Source: Streptomyces sp. SirexAA-E
GTDB taxonomy: Bacteria > Actinomycetota > Actinomycetes > Streptomycetales > Streptomycetaceae
Length of the DNA stretch: 64,000 nucleotides
Reading direction: 5' to 3'
Assembly: GCF_000177195.2 (NCBI RefSeq)
Contig: NC_015953.1
Coordinates: 4,340,001 to 4,404,000, forward strand
Part shown: positions 42,443-57,879 of the stretch, one piece after another
Layout: every line of letters starts with the position of its first letter
Position numbering within the stretch: the stretch's first letter is position 1
The notes under the pieces: generated by a model
Told to the model about the DNA's origin: nothing
What the model saw: the letters and a program-made list of their open reading frames with translations, nothing else
The model's database searches: none
Program-made: the position numbers and the translations under genes

Positions 42443-42487
42443 AGCCCGCCCCCGCCGCTCTCCGGAGCCGGCGGGGGCGGGCTTTTT
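42443..42487 (+). terminator. Strong terminator after rplA
   Basis: A 13-bp all-GC stem (42444-42456 with 42470-42482) is followed by TTTTT. It separates rplKA from the lipoprotein gene. Confidence 0.95.
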
Positions 42488-42556
42488 CCCGACGGGCTGT
42501 CAGTGGTCTGCGTTACGGTGCAAGGACCGAGAACAGAACAACAGGGGGTGGGGGAC

Positions 42557-43492
42557 ATGAGCACGTCCACATGGAGGCGCGCGGGTGTGACGCTGGTGGC
42601 AGCGATCGTGGTCGCCGGTGCCGCGGGCTGTCAGAGCGGCGAGAAGGAGCCGGCGTCCGGTGCGCCGAAGGCGGAGAGCGGGTCGGGGGCCGCGGTGACG
42701 CAGGTGCTGACGGCGGCGTACAAGAAGACCGCGGCCGCCGGGTCCGCCAAGGTGCACATGACGATGGAGATGCCCGCCTCCCTGGAGGCCGGCGGCACGA
42801 TGGAGATGACCGGCACCCTGGGGTGGAACCCCGGCGTGATGGACATGACCATGAAGGGCGAGGCGTTCCAGGTCTCCGCCGACGCGCCCGAGCAGATACG
42901 CATGCTCATGCTCGACAACGTCATGTACATGGACATGGGCGAGCAGGCCGTACCGGAGATGGACGGCAAGCGCTGGATGAAGATGGACCTGGCCGCCATC
43001 GCGGAGCAGTCCGGTGACGCGGCCGCCCAGAAGGAGCTGACGAGCGGCCTGGAGAGCGCCAACCAGGACCCGTCCCAGCAGCTGGCCGTCCTCCTGGGCT
43101 CGCCGAACCTCAAGCACGTGGGTGCGGAGAAGATCGGTGGCGTCGACACCGAGCACTACAAGGGCTCCCTCACGGCCGACGAGATGGTGGAGGCCAACGA
43201 GTCGCTCGACGTCCTCAGCGACAAGGAGCGCAAGGACCTGCTGGACGGCATGGAGAAGTCCGGCATCAAGGGCTACGACACCGAGGTCTGGGTCGACGAG
43301 GACGGCTACCCGATCCGGATGAACGTCGGTATCGACAGTCCGCAGGGAGAGATCCGGATGACCGCCGACTACTCGGACTACGGGACCGCTGCCTCCGTCC
43401 AGGCGCCGCCGGCCGGCGAGACCTTCGACCTGGCGCAGATGCTCGAAGAGCTCGGTGCCGCCGGAGCGGGCGCGGACACCACCGCTCAGTGA
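42557..43492 (+). CDS. Secreted lipoprotein, LppX/LprAFG-like
   Basis: The 311-residue protein has a lipoprotein signal peptide: positively charged start MSTSTWRRAG, a hydrophobic stretch, and a lipobox-like VVAGAAGC with Cys25. The mature part looks like the LppX/LprF/LolA-like half-barrel family of actinobacteria that carry or bind hydrophobic molecules, with many Met residues in the N-terminal half. Exact role unknown. It stands between the L1 and L10 genes with a terminator before it and a promoter after it, so it is an independent unit. GGGG precedes the ATG. Confidence 0.85.
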   Translation: MSTSTWRRAGVTLVAAIVVAGAAGCQSGEKEPASGAPKAESGSGAAVTQVLTAAYKKTAAAGSAKVHMTMEMPASLEAGGTMEMTGTLGWNPGVMDMTMKGEAFQVSADAPEQIRMLMLDNVMYMDMGEQAVPEMDGKRWMKMDLAAIAEQSGDAAAQKELTSGLESANQDPSQQLAVLLGSPNLKHVGAEKIGGVDTEHYKGSLTADEMVEANESLDVLSDKERKDLLDGMEKSGIKGYDTEVWVDEDGYPIRMNVGIDSPQGEIRMTADYSDYGTAASVQAPPAGETFDLAQMLEELGAAGAGADTTAQ

Positions 43493-43530
43493 CGCCGCCG
43501 GGCCGGCGAGGTTCACCTCGTTGGCCCGAT

Positions 43531-43560
43531 TTGCCTGACCGGGATCCGTTCCCGTAGTCT
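43531..43560 (+). promoter_or_regulatory. Promoter of rplJ-rplL
   Basis: TTGCCT (43531-43536) and TAGTCT (43555-43560) are separated by 18 bp. Transcription would start near 43567. Confidence 0.7.
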
Positions 43561-43566
43561 TTCCCG

Positions 43567-43792
43567 GAAGCCAAAGACCGCTGGTCGTTGCCGCGCTCTC
43601 GTCAGAGGGCGGGTGACCGAAGGATCCGTCGAGACGGACGACCTGCGCAGGTGACTGTGGAAAGCTCCCGGATTTCGTCCGGTCTCCCGGATTTCGTTCG
43701 GTCGAGCTACGCCCTGGCACTTGCGCCGGGGCGTTTCGTCTTTCCCGGCCCCTTCTGAGCGGTCCTCATCACCCGGAAGGAGGCCGACGCTC
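43567..43792 (+). ncRNA. L10 leader (r-protein autoregulatory mRNA region)
   Basis: About 226 nt of untranslated leader precede rplJ, in the position and size of the ribosomal L10(L12)4-binding leader that represses rplJL translation in many bacteria. Several GC-rich stems are possible (for example around GACCGCTGGTC and GTCGAGACGGAC). No full structure was derived, so the assignment rests mainly on position. Confidence 0.6.
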
Positions 43793-44350
43793 ATGGCAAG
43801 GCCCGACAAGGCTGCCGCGGTGGCCGAGCTGACGGACCAGTTCCGCAGCTCGAACGCCGCCGTGCTGACCGAGTACCGGGGTCTCACCGTGGCACAGCTC
43901 AAGGAGCTGCGCCGTTCGCTCGGTGAGAACGCCCAGTACGCCGTGGTGAAGAACACGCTGACCAAGATTGCGGCCAACGAGGCCGGGATCAACGCGCTGG
44001 ACGACCTGTTCTCGGGTCCGACGGCGGTTGCCTTCGTCACCGGTGACCCGGTGGAGTCGGCGAAGGGTCTTCGTGACTTCGCCAAGGACAACCCCAACCT
44101 CATCATCAAGGGCGGTGTCCTTGACGGTAAGGCGCTGTCCGCCGATGAGATCAAGAAGCTCGCGGACCTCGAGTCCCGCGAGGTTCTGCTCTCCAAGCTG
44201 GCCGGTGCCATGAAGGGCAAGCAGTCTCAGGCTGCCGCGCTCTTCCAGGCGCTGCCCTCGAAGTTCGTCCGCACCGCGGAAGCGCTTCGTGCCAAGAAGG
44301 AAGAGCAGGGCGGTGCCGGTACTCCGGCTCCCGCCGAGGCCGCAGAGTAA
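43793..44350 (+). CDS. rplJ: 50S ribosomal protein L10
   Basis: The 185-residue protein is L10: MARPDKAAAVAELTDQFRSSNAAVLTEYRGLTVAQLKELRRSL, with the C-terminal helix (residues ~130-165) that binds L7/L12 dimers. AAGGAGG precedes the ATG by 9 nt. The C-terminus has a short Ala/Pro/Glu tail. It forms a unit with rplL after a leader. Confidence 0.97.
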   Translation: MARPDKAAAVAELTDQFRSSNAAVLTEYRGLTVAQLKELRRSLGENAQYAVVKNTLTKIAANEAGINALDDLFSGPTAVAFVTGDPVESAKGLRDFAKDNPNLIIKGGVLDGKALSADEIKKLADLESREVLLSKLAGAMKGKQSQAAALFQALPSKFVRTAEALRAKKEEQGGAGTPAPAEAAE

Positions 44351-44434
44351 TCACGCTCCGCGGTCCAGCGGGCTCCACGTACGCCCGCCGACATATACAT
44401 CCGGCACCAGCCGAATAGTGGAAGGACGCCTGTC

Positions 44435-44818
44435 ATGGCGAAGCTGTCCCAGGACGACCTGCTCGAGCAGTTCGAAGGCATGACCCTCATCGAGCTCTCC
44501 GAGTTCGTGAAGGCCTTCGAGGAGAAGTTCGACGTCACCGCCGCCGCCCCGGTCGCCGCCGCCGGCGTTGCCGCTCCGGGCGCTCCGGTCGAGGCCGCCG
44601 CCGAGCAGGACGAGTTCGACGTCATCCTCACCGGCGCCGGCGAGAAGAAGATCCAGGTCATCAAGGTCGTGCGTGAGCTGACCTCGCTGGGTCTGAAGGA
44701 GGCCAAGGACCTCGTCGACGGCGCTCCGAAGCCGGTCCTCGAGAAGGTCGCCAAGGAGGCCGCGGAGAAGGCTGCCGAGTCCCTCAAGGGCGCCGGCGCC
44801 TCCGTCGAGGTCAAGTGA
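44435..44818 (+). CDS. rplL: 50S ribosomal protein L7/L12
   Basis: The 127-residue protein starts MAKLSQDDLLEQFEGMTLIELSEFVKAFEEKFDV, followed by an Ala/Val hinge (residues ~37-55) and the compact C-terminal domain EFDVILTGAGEKKIQVIKVVRELTSLGLKEAKDLVDGAPK that recruits translation factors. GTGGAAGGA lies upstream of the ATG. It is 84 bp after rplJ and ends with a terminator. Confidence 0.97.
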   Translation: MAKLSQDDLLEQFEGMTLIELSEFVKAFEEKFDVTAAAPVAAAGVAAPGAPVEAAAEQDEFDVILTGAGEKKIQVIKVVRELTSLGLKEAKDLVDGAPKPVLEKVAKEAAEKAAESLKGAGASVEVK

Positions 44819-44880
44819 CCCCTGGAGTCCCCGGACTCCTGTAGGACGGCCCCTGCCACGCGCGGGGACGTCCCATCGCG

Positions 44881-44912
44881 AAGGGCGATCACCCATCCGG
44901 GTGGTCGCCCTT
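44881..44912 (+). terminator. Terminator after rplL
   Basis: A 14-bp stem with one wobble pair (44881-44894 with 44899-44912) and a 4-nt loop, 62 bp after the rplL stop. It precedes the long rpoB upstream region. Confidence 0.9.
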
Positions 44913-44934
44913 CGGCGTGCTCCGGGAGGCTGCC

Positions 44935-44962
44935 TTGATCTTCTGCCGGTGACGAGTAGGGT
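44935..44962 (+). promoter_or_regulatory. Possible distal rpoBC promoter
   Basis: TTGATC (44935-44940) and TAGGGT (44957-44962) are 16 bp apart, about 460 bp before rpoB. Confidence 0.4.
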
Positions 44963-45052
44963 GATCTTCGCCGTGCGTCTCTCCGGGGGCGTCAACCGGT
45001 GTCCCTGGGCGACGGGTGAAGATCGCGGGGCGACCGTCCGGGCCGCAGGGCC

Positions 45053-45081
45053 TTGACGAACCGCACGCGGCGCGCAATTCT
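45053..45081 (+). promoter_or_regulatory. Possible middle rpoBC promoter
   Basis: A consensus-like TTGACG (45053-45058) is followed after 17 bp by AATTCT (45076-45081), a weak -10. Confidence is limited by the -10 match. Confidence 0.35.
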
Positions 45082-45226
45082 CAGGACGCGTCGTCATCTC
45101 GATCCGGTTCCGAGGCATGGATCGCGAGCGAAGAGGGCAGTAAAGAAGAGCGCGCACCGCGCGAGGTCTATTCATAGGTGTTGAGAACAGCTGTTGCGAG
45201 CTACGAGGGTCTCTGAGAACCCCGAC

Positions 45227-45255
45227 TGGACATCAGTGTGGCACTTGGCTACACT
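45227..45255 (+). promoter_or_regulatory. Main rpoBC promoter candidate
   Basis: TGGACA (45227-45232) and TACACT (45250-45255) are 17 bp apart, predicting a start near 45262 and a 5' UTR of about 157 nt. This is the best sigma-70/HrdB-like match in the 600-bp region before rpoB; the rest of that region holds only the terminator and two weaker promoter candidates. Confidence 0.65.
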
Positions 45256-45418
45256 GACCCTTTGCGCTGCCTGTTAGCTGCCTCCTGCCCGTCACCAGGG
45301 GCATGCCCACGCCTAGCACCGATGACCGGATCGTCCCTGACCTAGGGATTTCTGTCGCTGTGCGTGGCTTGGGGCCGGTACGCGCGTAGTGAGTCCGAGC
45401 CCTCGGAAGGACCCCCTC

Positions 45419-48400
45419 TTGGCCGCCTCGCGCAACGCCTCGACCTCGAATACGAACAACGGTGCCAGCACCGCCCCGCTGCGCATCTCTTTTGCAAAGA
45501 TCAAGGAGCCCCTCGAGGTTCCGAACCTCCTCGCGCTGCAGACCGAGAGCTTTGACTGGCTCCTCGGCAACGCCGCGTGGAAGGCTCGCGTCGAGGCTGC
45601 TCTGGACAGCGGACAAGACGTCCCCACCAAGTCCGGCCTGGAGGAGATCTTCGAGGAGATCTCCCCGATCGAGGACTTCTCCGGGTCGATGTCGCTGACG
45701 TTCCGCGACCATCGCTTCGAGCCCCCGAAGAACTCGATCGACGAGTGCAAGGAGCGCGACTTCACGTTCGCCGCCCCGCTCTTCGTCACCGCCGAGTTCA
45801 CCAACAACGAGACCGGCGAGATCAAGTCCCAGACGGTCTTCATGGGCGACTTCCCGCTCATGACCAACAAGGGCACCTTCGTCATCAACGGCACCGAGCG
45901 TGTCGTCGTGTCGCAGCTCGTCCGCTCGCCGGGCGTCTACTTCGACTCCTCCATCGACAAGACGTCCGACAAGGACATCTTCTCCGCCAAGATCATCCCG
46001 TCCCGGGGTGCCTGGCTGGAGATGGAGATCGACAAGCGCGACATGGTCGGTGTCCGTATCGACCGCAAGCGCAAGCAGTCCGTCACCGTCCTCCTGAAGG
46101 CGCTCGGCTGGACCACCGAGCAGATCCTCGAGGAGTTCGGCGAGTACGAGTCCATGCGCGCCACCCTGGAGAAGGACCACACCCAGGGCCAGGACGACGC
46201 GCTGCTCGACATCTACCGCAAGCTGCGCCCGGGCGAGCCGCCCACGCGCGAGGCCGCTCAGACGCTGCTCGAGAACCTCTACTTCAACCCGAAGCGCTAC
46301 GACCTCGCGAAGGTCGGCCGCTACAAGGTGAACAAGAAGCTCGGCGCCGACGAGCCGCTCGACGCGGGTGTCCTCACCAGCGACGACATCATCGCGACCA
46401 TCAAGTACCTGGTGAAGCTGCACGCCGGCGAGACCGAGACGATCGGTGAGTCGGGCCGGGAGATCGTCGTCGAGACCGACGACATCGACCACTTCGGCAA
46501 CCGCCGTCTGCGCAACGTCGGCGAGCTCATCCAGAACCAGGTCCGTACGGGTCTCGCCCGTATGGAGCGCGTCGTGCGTGAGCGCATGACCACCCAGGAC
46601 GTCGAGGCGATCACGCCGCAGACCCTGATCAACATCCGGCCGGTCGTCGCCTCCATCAAGGAGTTCTTCGGCACCAGCCAGCTGTCGCAGTTCATGGACC
46701 AGAACAACCCGCTGTCGGGTCTCACCCACAAGCGCCGCCTGTCGGCGCTCGGTCCGGGTGGTCTCTCCCGTGAGCGGGCCGGCTTCGAGGTCCGAGACGT
46801 GCACCCGTCCCACTACGGACGCATGTGCCCGATCGAGACCCCCGAGGGCCCGAACATCGGTCTGATCGGTTCGCTCGCCTCGTACGGCCGCGTCAACGCG
46901 TTCGGCTTCATCGAGACGCCGTACCGCAAGGTCGTCGACGGTCAGGTCACCGACGAGGTCGACTACATCACCGCCGACGAGGAGGACCGCTTCGTCATCG
47001 CCCAGGCGAACGCGACGCTCTCCGACGAGCTGCGCTTCACCGAGCCCCGCGTCCTGGTCCGCCGCCGTGGCGGAGAGGTCGACTACGTGCCCGGCACGGA
47101 CGTCGACTACATGGACGTCTCGCCGCGCCAGATGGTGTCCGTCGCCACCGCGATGATCCCCTTCCTGGAGCACGACGACGCCAACCGTGCCCTCATGGGC
47201 GCGAACATGATGCGCCAGGCGGTGCCGCTCATCAAGTCGGAGGCCCCGCTCGTGGGCACCGGCATGGAGTACCGCTGCGCCACCGACGCCGGTGACGTGC
47301 TCAAGGCCGAGAAGGACGGTGTGGTCCAGGAGGTCTCCGCGGACTACATCACCGTCACCAACGACGACGGCACGTACACCACGTACCGCATCGCCAAGTT
47401 CTCGCGCTCCAACCAGGGCACCTCGGTCAACCAGAAGGTCGTCGTCTCCGAGGGCGACCGGGTCGTCGAGGGCCAGGTCCTCGCCGACGGGCCGGCCACC
47501 GAGAACGGTGAGATGGCGCTCGGCAAGAACCTCCTCGTGGCGTTCATGCCGTGGGAGGGCCACAACTACGAGGACGCGATCATCCTGTCGCAGCGCCTCG
47601 TGCAGGACGACGTCCTCTCCTCGATCCACATCGAGGAGCACGAGGTCGACGCCCGGGACACCAAGCTCGGCCCGGAGGAGATCACCCGGGACATCCCGAA
47701 CGTCTCCGAAGAGGTCCTCGCCGACCTCGACGAGCGCGGCATCATCCGTATCGGTGCCGAGGTCGTCGCCGGCGACATCCTCGTCGGCAAGGTCACGCCC
47801 AAGGGTGAGACCGAGCTGACCCCCGAGGAGCGCCTGCTCCGCGCGATCTTCGGTGAGAAGGCGCGCGAGGTGCGCGACACCTCGCTGAAGGTGCCGCACG
47901 GCGAGATCGGCAAGGTCATCGGCGTCCGCGTCTTCGACCGTGAAGAGGGCGACGAGCTGCCGCCGGGCGTGAACCAGCTGGTCCGCGTCTACGTCGCGCA
48001 GAAGCGCAAGATCACCGATGGTGACAAGCTCGCCGGCCGTCACGGCAACAAGGGCGTCATCTCCAAGATCCTGCCGATCGAGGACATGCCGTTCCTGGAG
48101 GACGGCACCCCGGTCGACATCATCCTCAACCCGCTGGGTGTCCCGTCCCGAATGAACCCGGGACAGGTCCTGGAGATCCACCTCGGCTGGCTCGCCAGCC
48201 GCGGCTGGGACGTCTCCGGCCTCGGTGACGAGTGGGCACAGCGCCTGCAGGCCATCGGCGCCGACCAGGTCGCCCCCGGCACCAACGTCGCCACGCCCGT
48301 CTTCGACGGTGCGCGCGAGGACGAGATCTCCGGTCTCTTCGGAGCCACGATCCCGAACCGCGACGGCGACCGCCTGGTGCAGCCCTCCGGCAAGGCCCAG

Positions 48401-48904
48401 TTGTTCGACGGCCGCTCCGGCGAGCCGTTCCCGGACCCGGTTTCGGTCGGGTACATGTACATCCTCAAGCTGCACCACCTGGTCGACGACAAGCTCCACG
48501 CCCGTTCGACCGGCCCGTACTCCATGATCACGCAGCAGCCGCTGGGTGGTAAGGCGCAGTTCGGTGGGCAGCGATTCGGCGAGATGGAGGTGTGGGCCCT
48601 TGAGGCTTACGGCGCCGCATACGCCCTCCAGGAGCTGCTGACGATCAAGTCCGACGACGTGACCGGCCGCGTGAAGGTGTACGAGGCGATCGTCAAGGGC
48701 GAGAACATCCCCGAGCCGGGCATTCCCGAGTCCTTCAAGGTGCTCATCAAGGAGATGCAGTCGCTCTGCCTCAACGTGGAGGTGCTGTCCTCGGACGGCA
48801 TGTCCATCGAGATGCGCGACACGGACGAGGACGTCTTCCGCGCGGCGGAGGAGCTCGGTATCGACCTGTCCCGGCGCGAGCCGAGCAGCGTCGAAGAGGT
48901 CTGA
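45419..48904 (+). CDS. rpoB: RNA polymerase beta subunit
   Basis: The 1161-residue product matches Streptomyces RpoB in length and sequence. The rifampicin region reads FGTSQLSQFMDQNNPLSGLTHKRRLSALGPGG, with wild-type Ser, Gln, Asp, His and Arg positions (sensitive type). The conserved 'KRKITDGDKLAGRHGNKG' and C-terminal segments are intact. TTG at 45419 (LAASRNASTSNTNNG) is chosen as in other streptomycetes, with GGAAGGA 8 nt upstream; it begins 10 codons inside a longer GTG-started frame. Confidence 0.97.
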   Translation: MAASRNASTSNTNNGASTAPLRISFAKIKEPLEVPNLLALQTESFDWLLGNAAWKARVEAALDSGQDVPTKSGLEEIFEEISPIEDFSGSMSLTFRDHRFEPPKNSIDECKERDFTFAAPLFVTAEFTNNETGEIKSQTVFMGDFPLMTNKGTFVINGTERVVVSQLVRSPGVYFDSSIDKTSDKDIFSAKIIPSRGAWLEMEIDKRDMVGVRIDRKRKQSVTVLLKALGWTTEQILEEFGEYESMRATLEKDHTQGQDDALLDIYRKLRPGEPPTREAAQTLLENLYFNPKRYDLAKVGRYKVNKKLGADEPLDAGVLTSDDIIATIKYLVKLHAGETETIGESGREIVVETDDIDHFGNRRLRNVGELIQNQVRTGLARMERVVRERMTTQDVEAITPQTLINIRPVVASIKEFFGTSQLSQFMDQNNPLSGLTHKRRLSALGPGGLSRERAGFEVRDVHPSHYGRMCPIETPEGPNIGLIGSLASYGRVNAFGFIETPYRKVVDGQVTDEVDYITADEEDRFVIAQANATLSDELRFTEPRVLVRRRGGEVDYVPGTDVDYMDVSPRQMVSVATAMIPFLEHDDANRALMGANMMRQAVPLIKSEAPLVGTGMEYRCATDAGDVLKAEKDGVVQEVSADYITVTNDDGTYTTYRIAKFSRSNQGTSVNQKVVVSEGDRVVEGQVLADGPATENGEMALGKNLLVAFMPWEGHNYEDAIILSQRLVQDDVLSSIHIEEHEVDARDTKLGPEEITRDIPNVSEEVLADLDERGIIRIGAEVVAGDILVGKVTPKGETELTPEERLLRAIFGEKAREVRDTSLKVPHGEIGKVIGVRVFDREEGDELPPGVNQLVRVYVAQKRKITDGDKLAGRHGNKGVISKILPIEDMPFLEDGTPVDIILNPLGVPSRMNPGQVLEIHLGWLASRGWDVSGLGDEWAQRLQAIGADQVAPGTNVATPVFDGAREDEISGLFGATIPNRDGDRLVQPSGKAQLFDGRSGEPFPDPVSVGYMYILKLHHLVDDKLHARSTGPYSMITQQPLGGKAQFGGQRFGEMEVWALEAYGAAYALQELLTIKSDDVTGRVKVYEAIVKGENIPEPGIPESFKVLIKEMQSLCLNVEVLSSDGMSIEMRDTDEDVFRAAEELGIDLSRREPSSVEEV

Positions 48905-48912
48905 CGGGTTGT

Positions 48913-48939
48913 CCGGCCGGATCCCCGTGATCCGGCCGG
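48913..48939 (+). terminator. Hairpin in the rpoB-rpoC gap
   Basis: An 11-bp perfect stem (48913-48923 with 48929-48939) with a CCCGT loop lies 8 bp after the rpoB stop. A second small stem, CTCGC-GTGAA-GCGAG (48983-48997), follows. The genes are normally cotranscribed, so these could be partial terminators or mRNA-processing structures. Confidence 0.6.
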
Positions 48940-49033
48940 CTCTCCCCGGACCCGTTCAGACCATTGCTGAAGTGCCCCGATTTCTCGCGTGAAGCGAGGG
49001 GGCTCGAACCCCCGAAAGAGGGATTGACGACAA

Positions 49034-52933
<3,900 letters not shown>

Positions 52934-52944
52934 AAGTGAGTGAG

Positions 52945-52983
52945 AAGGGCGCCCACCCCGTCGCGTACGGGGTGGGCGCCCTT
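52945..52983 (+). terminator. Strong terminator after rpoC
   Basis: A 17-bp perfect stem (52945-52961 with 52967-52983) with a 5-nt loop, 12 bp after the stop codon. No T-run, but the stem is very GC-rich. Confidence 0.9.
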
Positions 52984-53188
52984 CCGCGTGCCCGGTGGCC
53001 GGCCGTGAGGTCGGTCACCCGGCGTGACCGGCGCCGGTGCGGGCGGGGAGCGTCGGGCGAGCCGTGGCCAGGACGTTTTCGCTGGTGAGAGGCGTTGTGC
53101 TGGACGTGCGGCCGCCGCGGCGGGGGAGTGGGGCGGCCGGGGGCGCCGGATGCCGGGTTCCGGCGGTCCGCGGTGGACAGCATTTGTT

Positions 53189-53217
53189 TTGACCCAGGTC
53201 CGTGAGGTAGGTACGCT
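53189..53217 (+). promoter_or_regulatory. Promoter of rpsL-rpsG-fusA
   Basis: TTGACC (53189-53194) and TACGCT (53212-53217) are 17 bp apart; an overlapping TAGGTA lies at shorter spacing. This predicts a 5' UTR of about 190 nt before rpsL. Upstream, 52984-53188 shows nothing else clear. Confidence 0.7.
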
Positions 53218-53411
53218 CAAGCCTTGTGCCTGGGGTGTGCCTGGGCTCGTGTGCGTGTCCTCAACCGCATGGCGAGTCCGTTTGTGGTCACTGCAATCTG
53301 CGCTTTCTCCGCCTCGCGGCGGGAGCTCGCAGTATTCGACACACCCGACCGCGTGGGTCGGCGAGTGTTCCAGGTTAGTTTCACGAACGGCACACAGAAA
53401 CCGGAGAAGTA

Positions 53412-53783
53412 GTGCCTACGATCCAGCAGCTGGTCCGGAAGGGCCGGCAGGACAAGGTCGAGAAGAACAAGACGCCCGCGCTCGAGGGTTCGCCCCAGCG
53501 TCGCGGTGTCTGCACGCGTGTGTTCACGACCACCCCGAAGAAGCCGAACTCGGCGCTCCGTAAGGTCGCGCGTGTGCGTCTGACCTCCGGCATCGAGGTC
53601 ACGGCCTACATCCCGGGTGAGGGACACAACCTGCAGGAGCACTCCATCGTGCTCGTGCGTGGTGGCCGTGTGAAGGACCTGCCGGGTGTTCGTTACAAGA
53701 TCATCCGCGGCTCCCTTGACACCCAGGGTGTCAAGAACCGCAAGCAGGCCCGCAGCCGCTACGGCGCCAAGAAGGAGAAGTAA
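53412..53783 (+). CDS. rpsL: 30S ribosomal protein S12
   Basis: The 123-residue protein is S12: MPTIQQLVRKGRQDKVEKNKTPALEGSPQRRGVCTRVFTTTPKKPNSALRK, and GGRVKDLPGVRYKIIRGSLD. Lys43 and Lys88 are present, so this is the streptomycin-sensitive form. S12 helps decode at the A site. GTG start with GGAGAAG upstream; rpsG starts 3 nt after its stop. Confidence 0.98.
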   Translation: MPTIQQLVRKGRQDKVEKNKTPALEGSPQRRGVCTRVFTTTPKKPNSALRKVARVRLTSGIEVTAYIPGEGHNLQEHSIVLVRGGRVKDLPGVRYKIIRGSLDTQGVKNRKQARSRYGAKKEK

Positions 53784-53785
53784 GA

Positions 53786-54256
53786 ATGCCTCGTAAGGGC
53801 CCCGCCCCGAAGCGCCCGGTCATCATCGACCCGGTCTACGGTTCTCCTCTTGTCACCTCGCTGATCAACAAGATCCTGCTCAACGGCAAGCGCTCCACCG
53901 CCGAGCGGATCGTGTACGGCGCCATGGAAGGCCTCCGCGAGAAGACCGGCGCTGACCCGGTCATCACGCTGAAGCGCGCGCTTGAGAACGTCAAGCCCTC
54001 GCTCGAGGTCAAGTCCCGCCGTGTCGGTGGCGCCACCTACCAGGTGCCGATCGAGGTCAAGCCCGGTCGCGCCGCCACCCTCGCTCTGCGCTGGGTCGTC
54101 GGTTACTCCCGCGCCCGCCGCGAGAAGACCATGACCGAGCGCCTCATGAACGAGCTGCTCGACGCCTCCAACGGTCTTGGCGCAGCTGTCAAGAAGCGCG
54201 AGGACACCCACAAGATGGCCGAGTCCAACAAGGCCTTCGCGCACTACCGCTGGTAG
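53786..54256 (+). CDS. rpsG: 30S ribosomal protein S7
   Basis: The 156-residue protein is S7: MPRKGPAPKRPVIIDPVYGSPLVTSLINKILLNGKRSTAERIVYGAME, and GGATYQVPIEVKPGRAATLALRWVVGYSRARREKTM. S7 starts 30S head assembly and can repress its operon. ATG 3 nt after the rpsL stop, with GGAGAAG in the coding end of rpsL as Shine-Dalgarno. Confidence 0.98.
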   Translation: MPRKGPAPKRPVIIDPVYGSPLVTSLINKILLNGKRSTAERIVYGAMEGLREKTGADPVITLKRALENVKPSLEVKSRRVGGATYQVPIEVKPGRAATLALRWVVGYSRARREKTMTERLMNELLDASNGLGAAVKKREDTHKMAESNKAFAHYRW

Positions 54257-54293
54257 TCGCTTCCCCATCGAGACCGAGAGAAGATTGAGCCTT

Positions 54294-56420
<2,127 letters not shown>

Positions 56421-56463
56421 CTCTTCCGAGCACACGCTTTAGGCTTGTCACCGGAGCCCGGTC

Positions 56464-56503
56464 GGGCATTCGTCGTCGCGCGAGAGCAGCGCGGCGAATG
56501 CCC
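56464..56503 (+). promoter_or_regulatory. Hairpin in the fusA-tuf gap
   Basis: GGGCATTCG (56464-56472) pairs with CGAATGCCC (56495-56503), with inner CGCGC/GCGCG pairs. It lies 75 bp before the tuf start. It may be a tuf mRNA leader element or a terminator; tuf1 is known in other streptomycetes to have extra transcription from this gap. Confidence 0.55.
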
Positions 56504-56578
56504 CCGGCACCGGCATTCCAGCAAAGATCACCTGGCGCCGATGAAGCAAGGCGTACAGAACCACTCAGGAGGACCCCA

Positions 56579-57772
<1,194 letters not shown>

Positions 57773-57815
57773 TCACTTGACCGTCTGACCTGGTTGCTCC
57801 GCACAAGAGCACCAG

Positions 57816-57851
57816 AAGGGCCCCGCACCTCTGCAGAGGTGCGGGGCCCTT
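57816..57851. terminator. Perfect 36-nt palindrome terminator of tuf
   Basis: Two 18-nt arms with no loop bases (arms start AAGGGCCCCGCACC). It lies between tuf and the converging protease gene, so it can terminate both. Confidence 0.95.
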
Positions 57852-57879
57852 CCGCGTGTACGGGCGTGGGGACGACGGG

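Noticed and set aside
45233..48499. 1088-codon open frame antisense to rpoB
   Set aside because: Shadow of rpoB: high-GC codon bias removes stops on the opposite strand. It has a low-complexity Asp/Val/Leu-rich translation and matches no known family. Similar shadows antisense to rpoC (48956-52579), fusA (54189-56435) and nuoL/nuoM (18919-21564) were rejected for the same reason.
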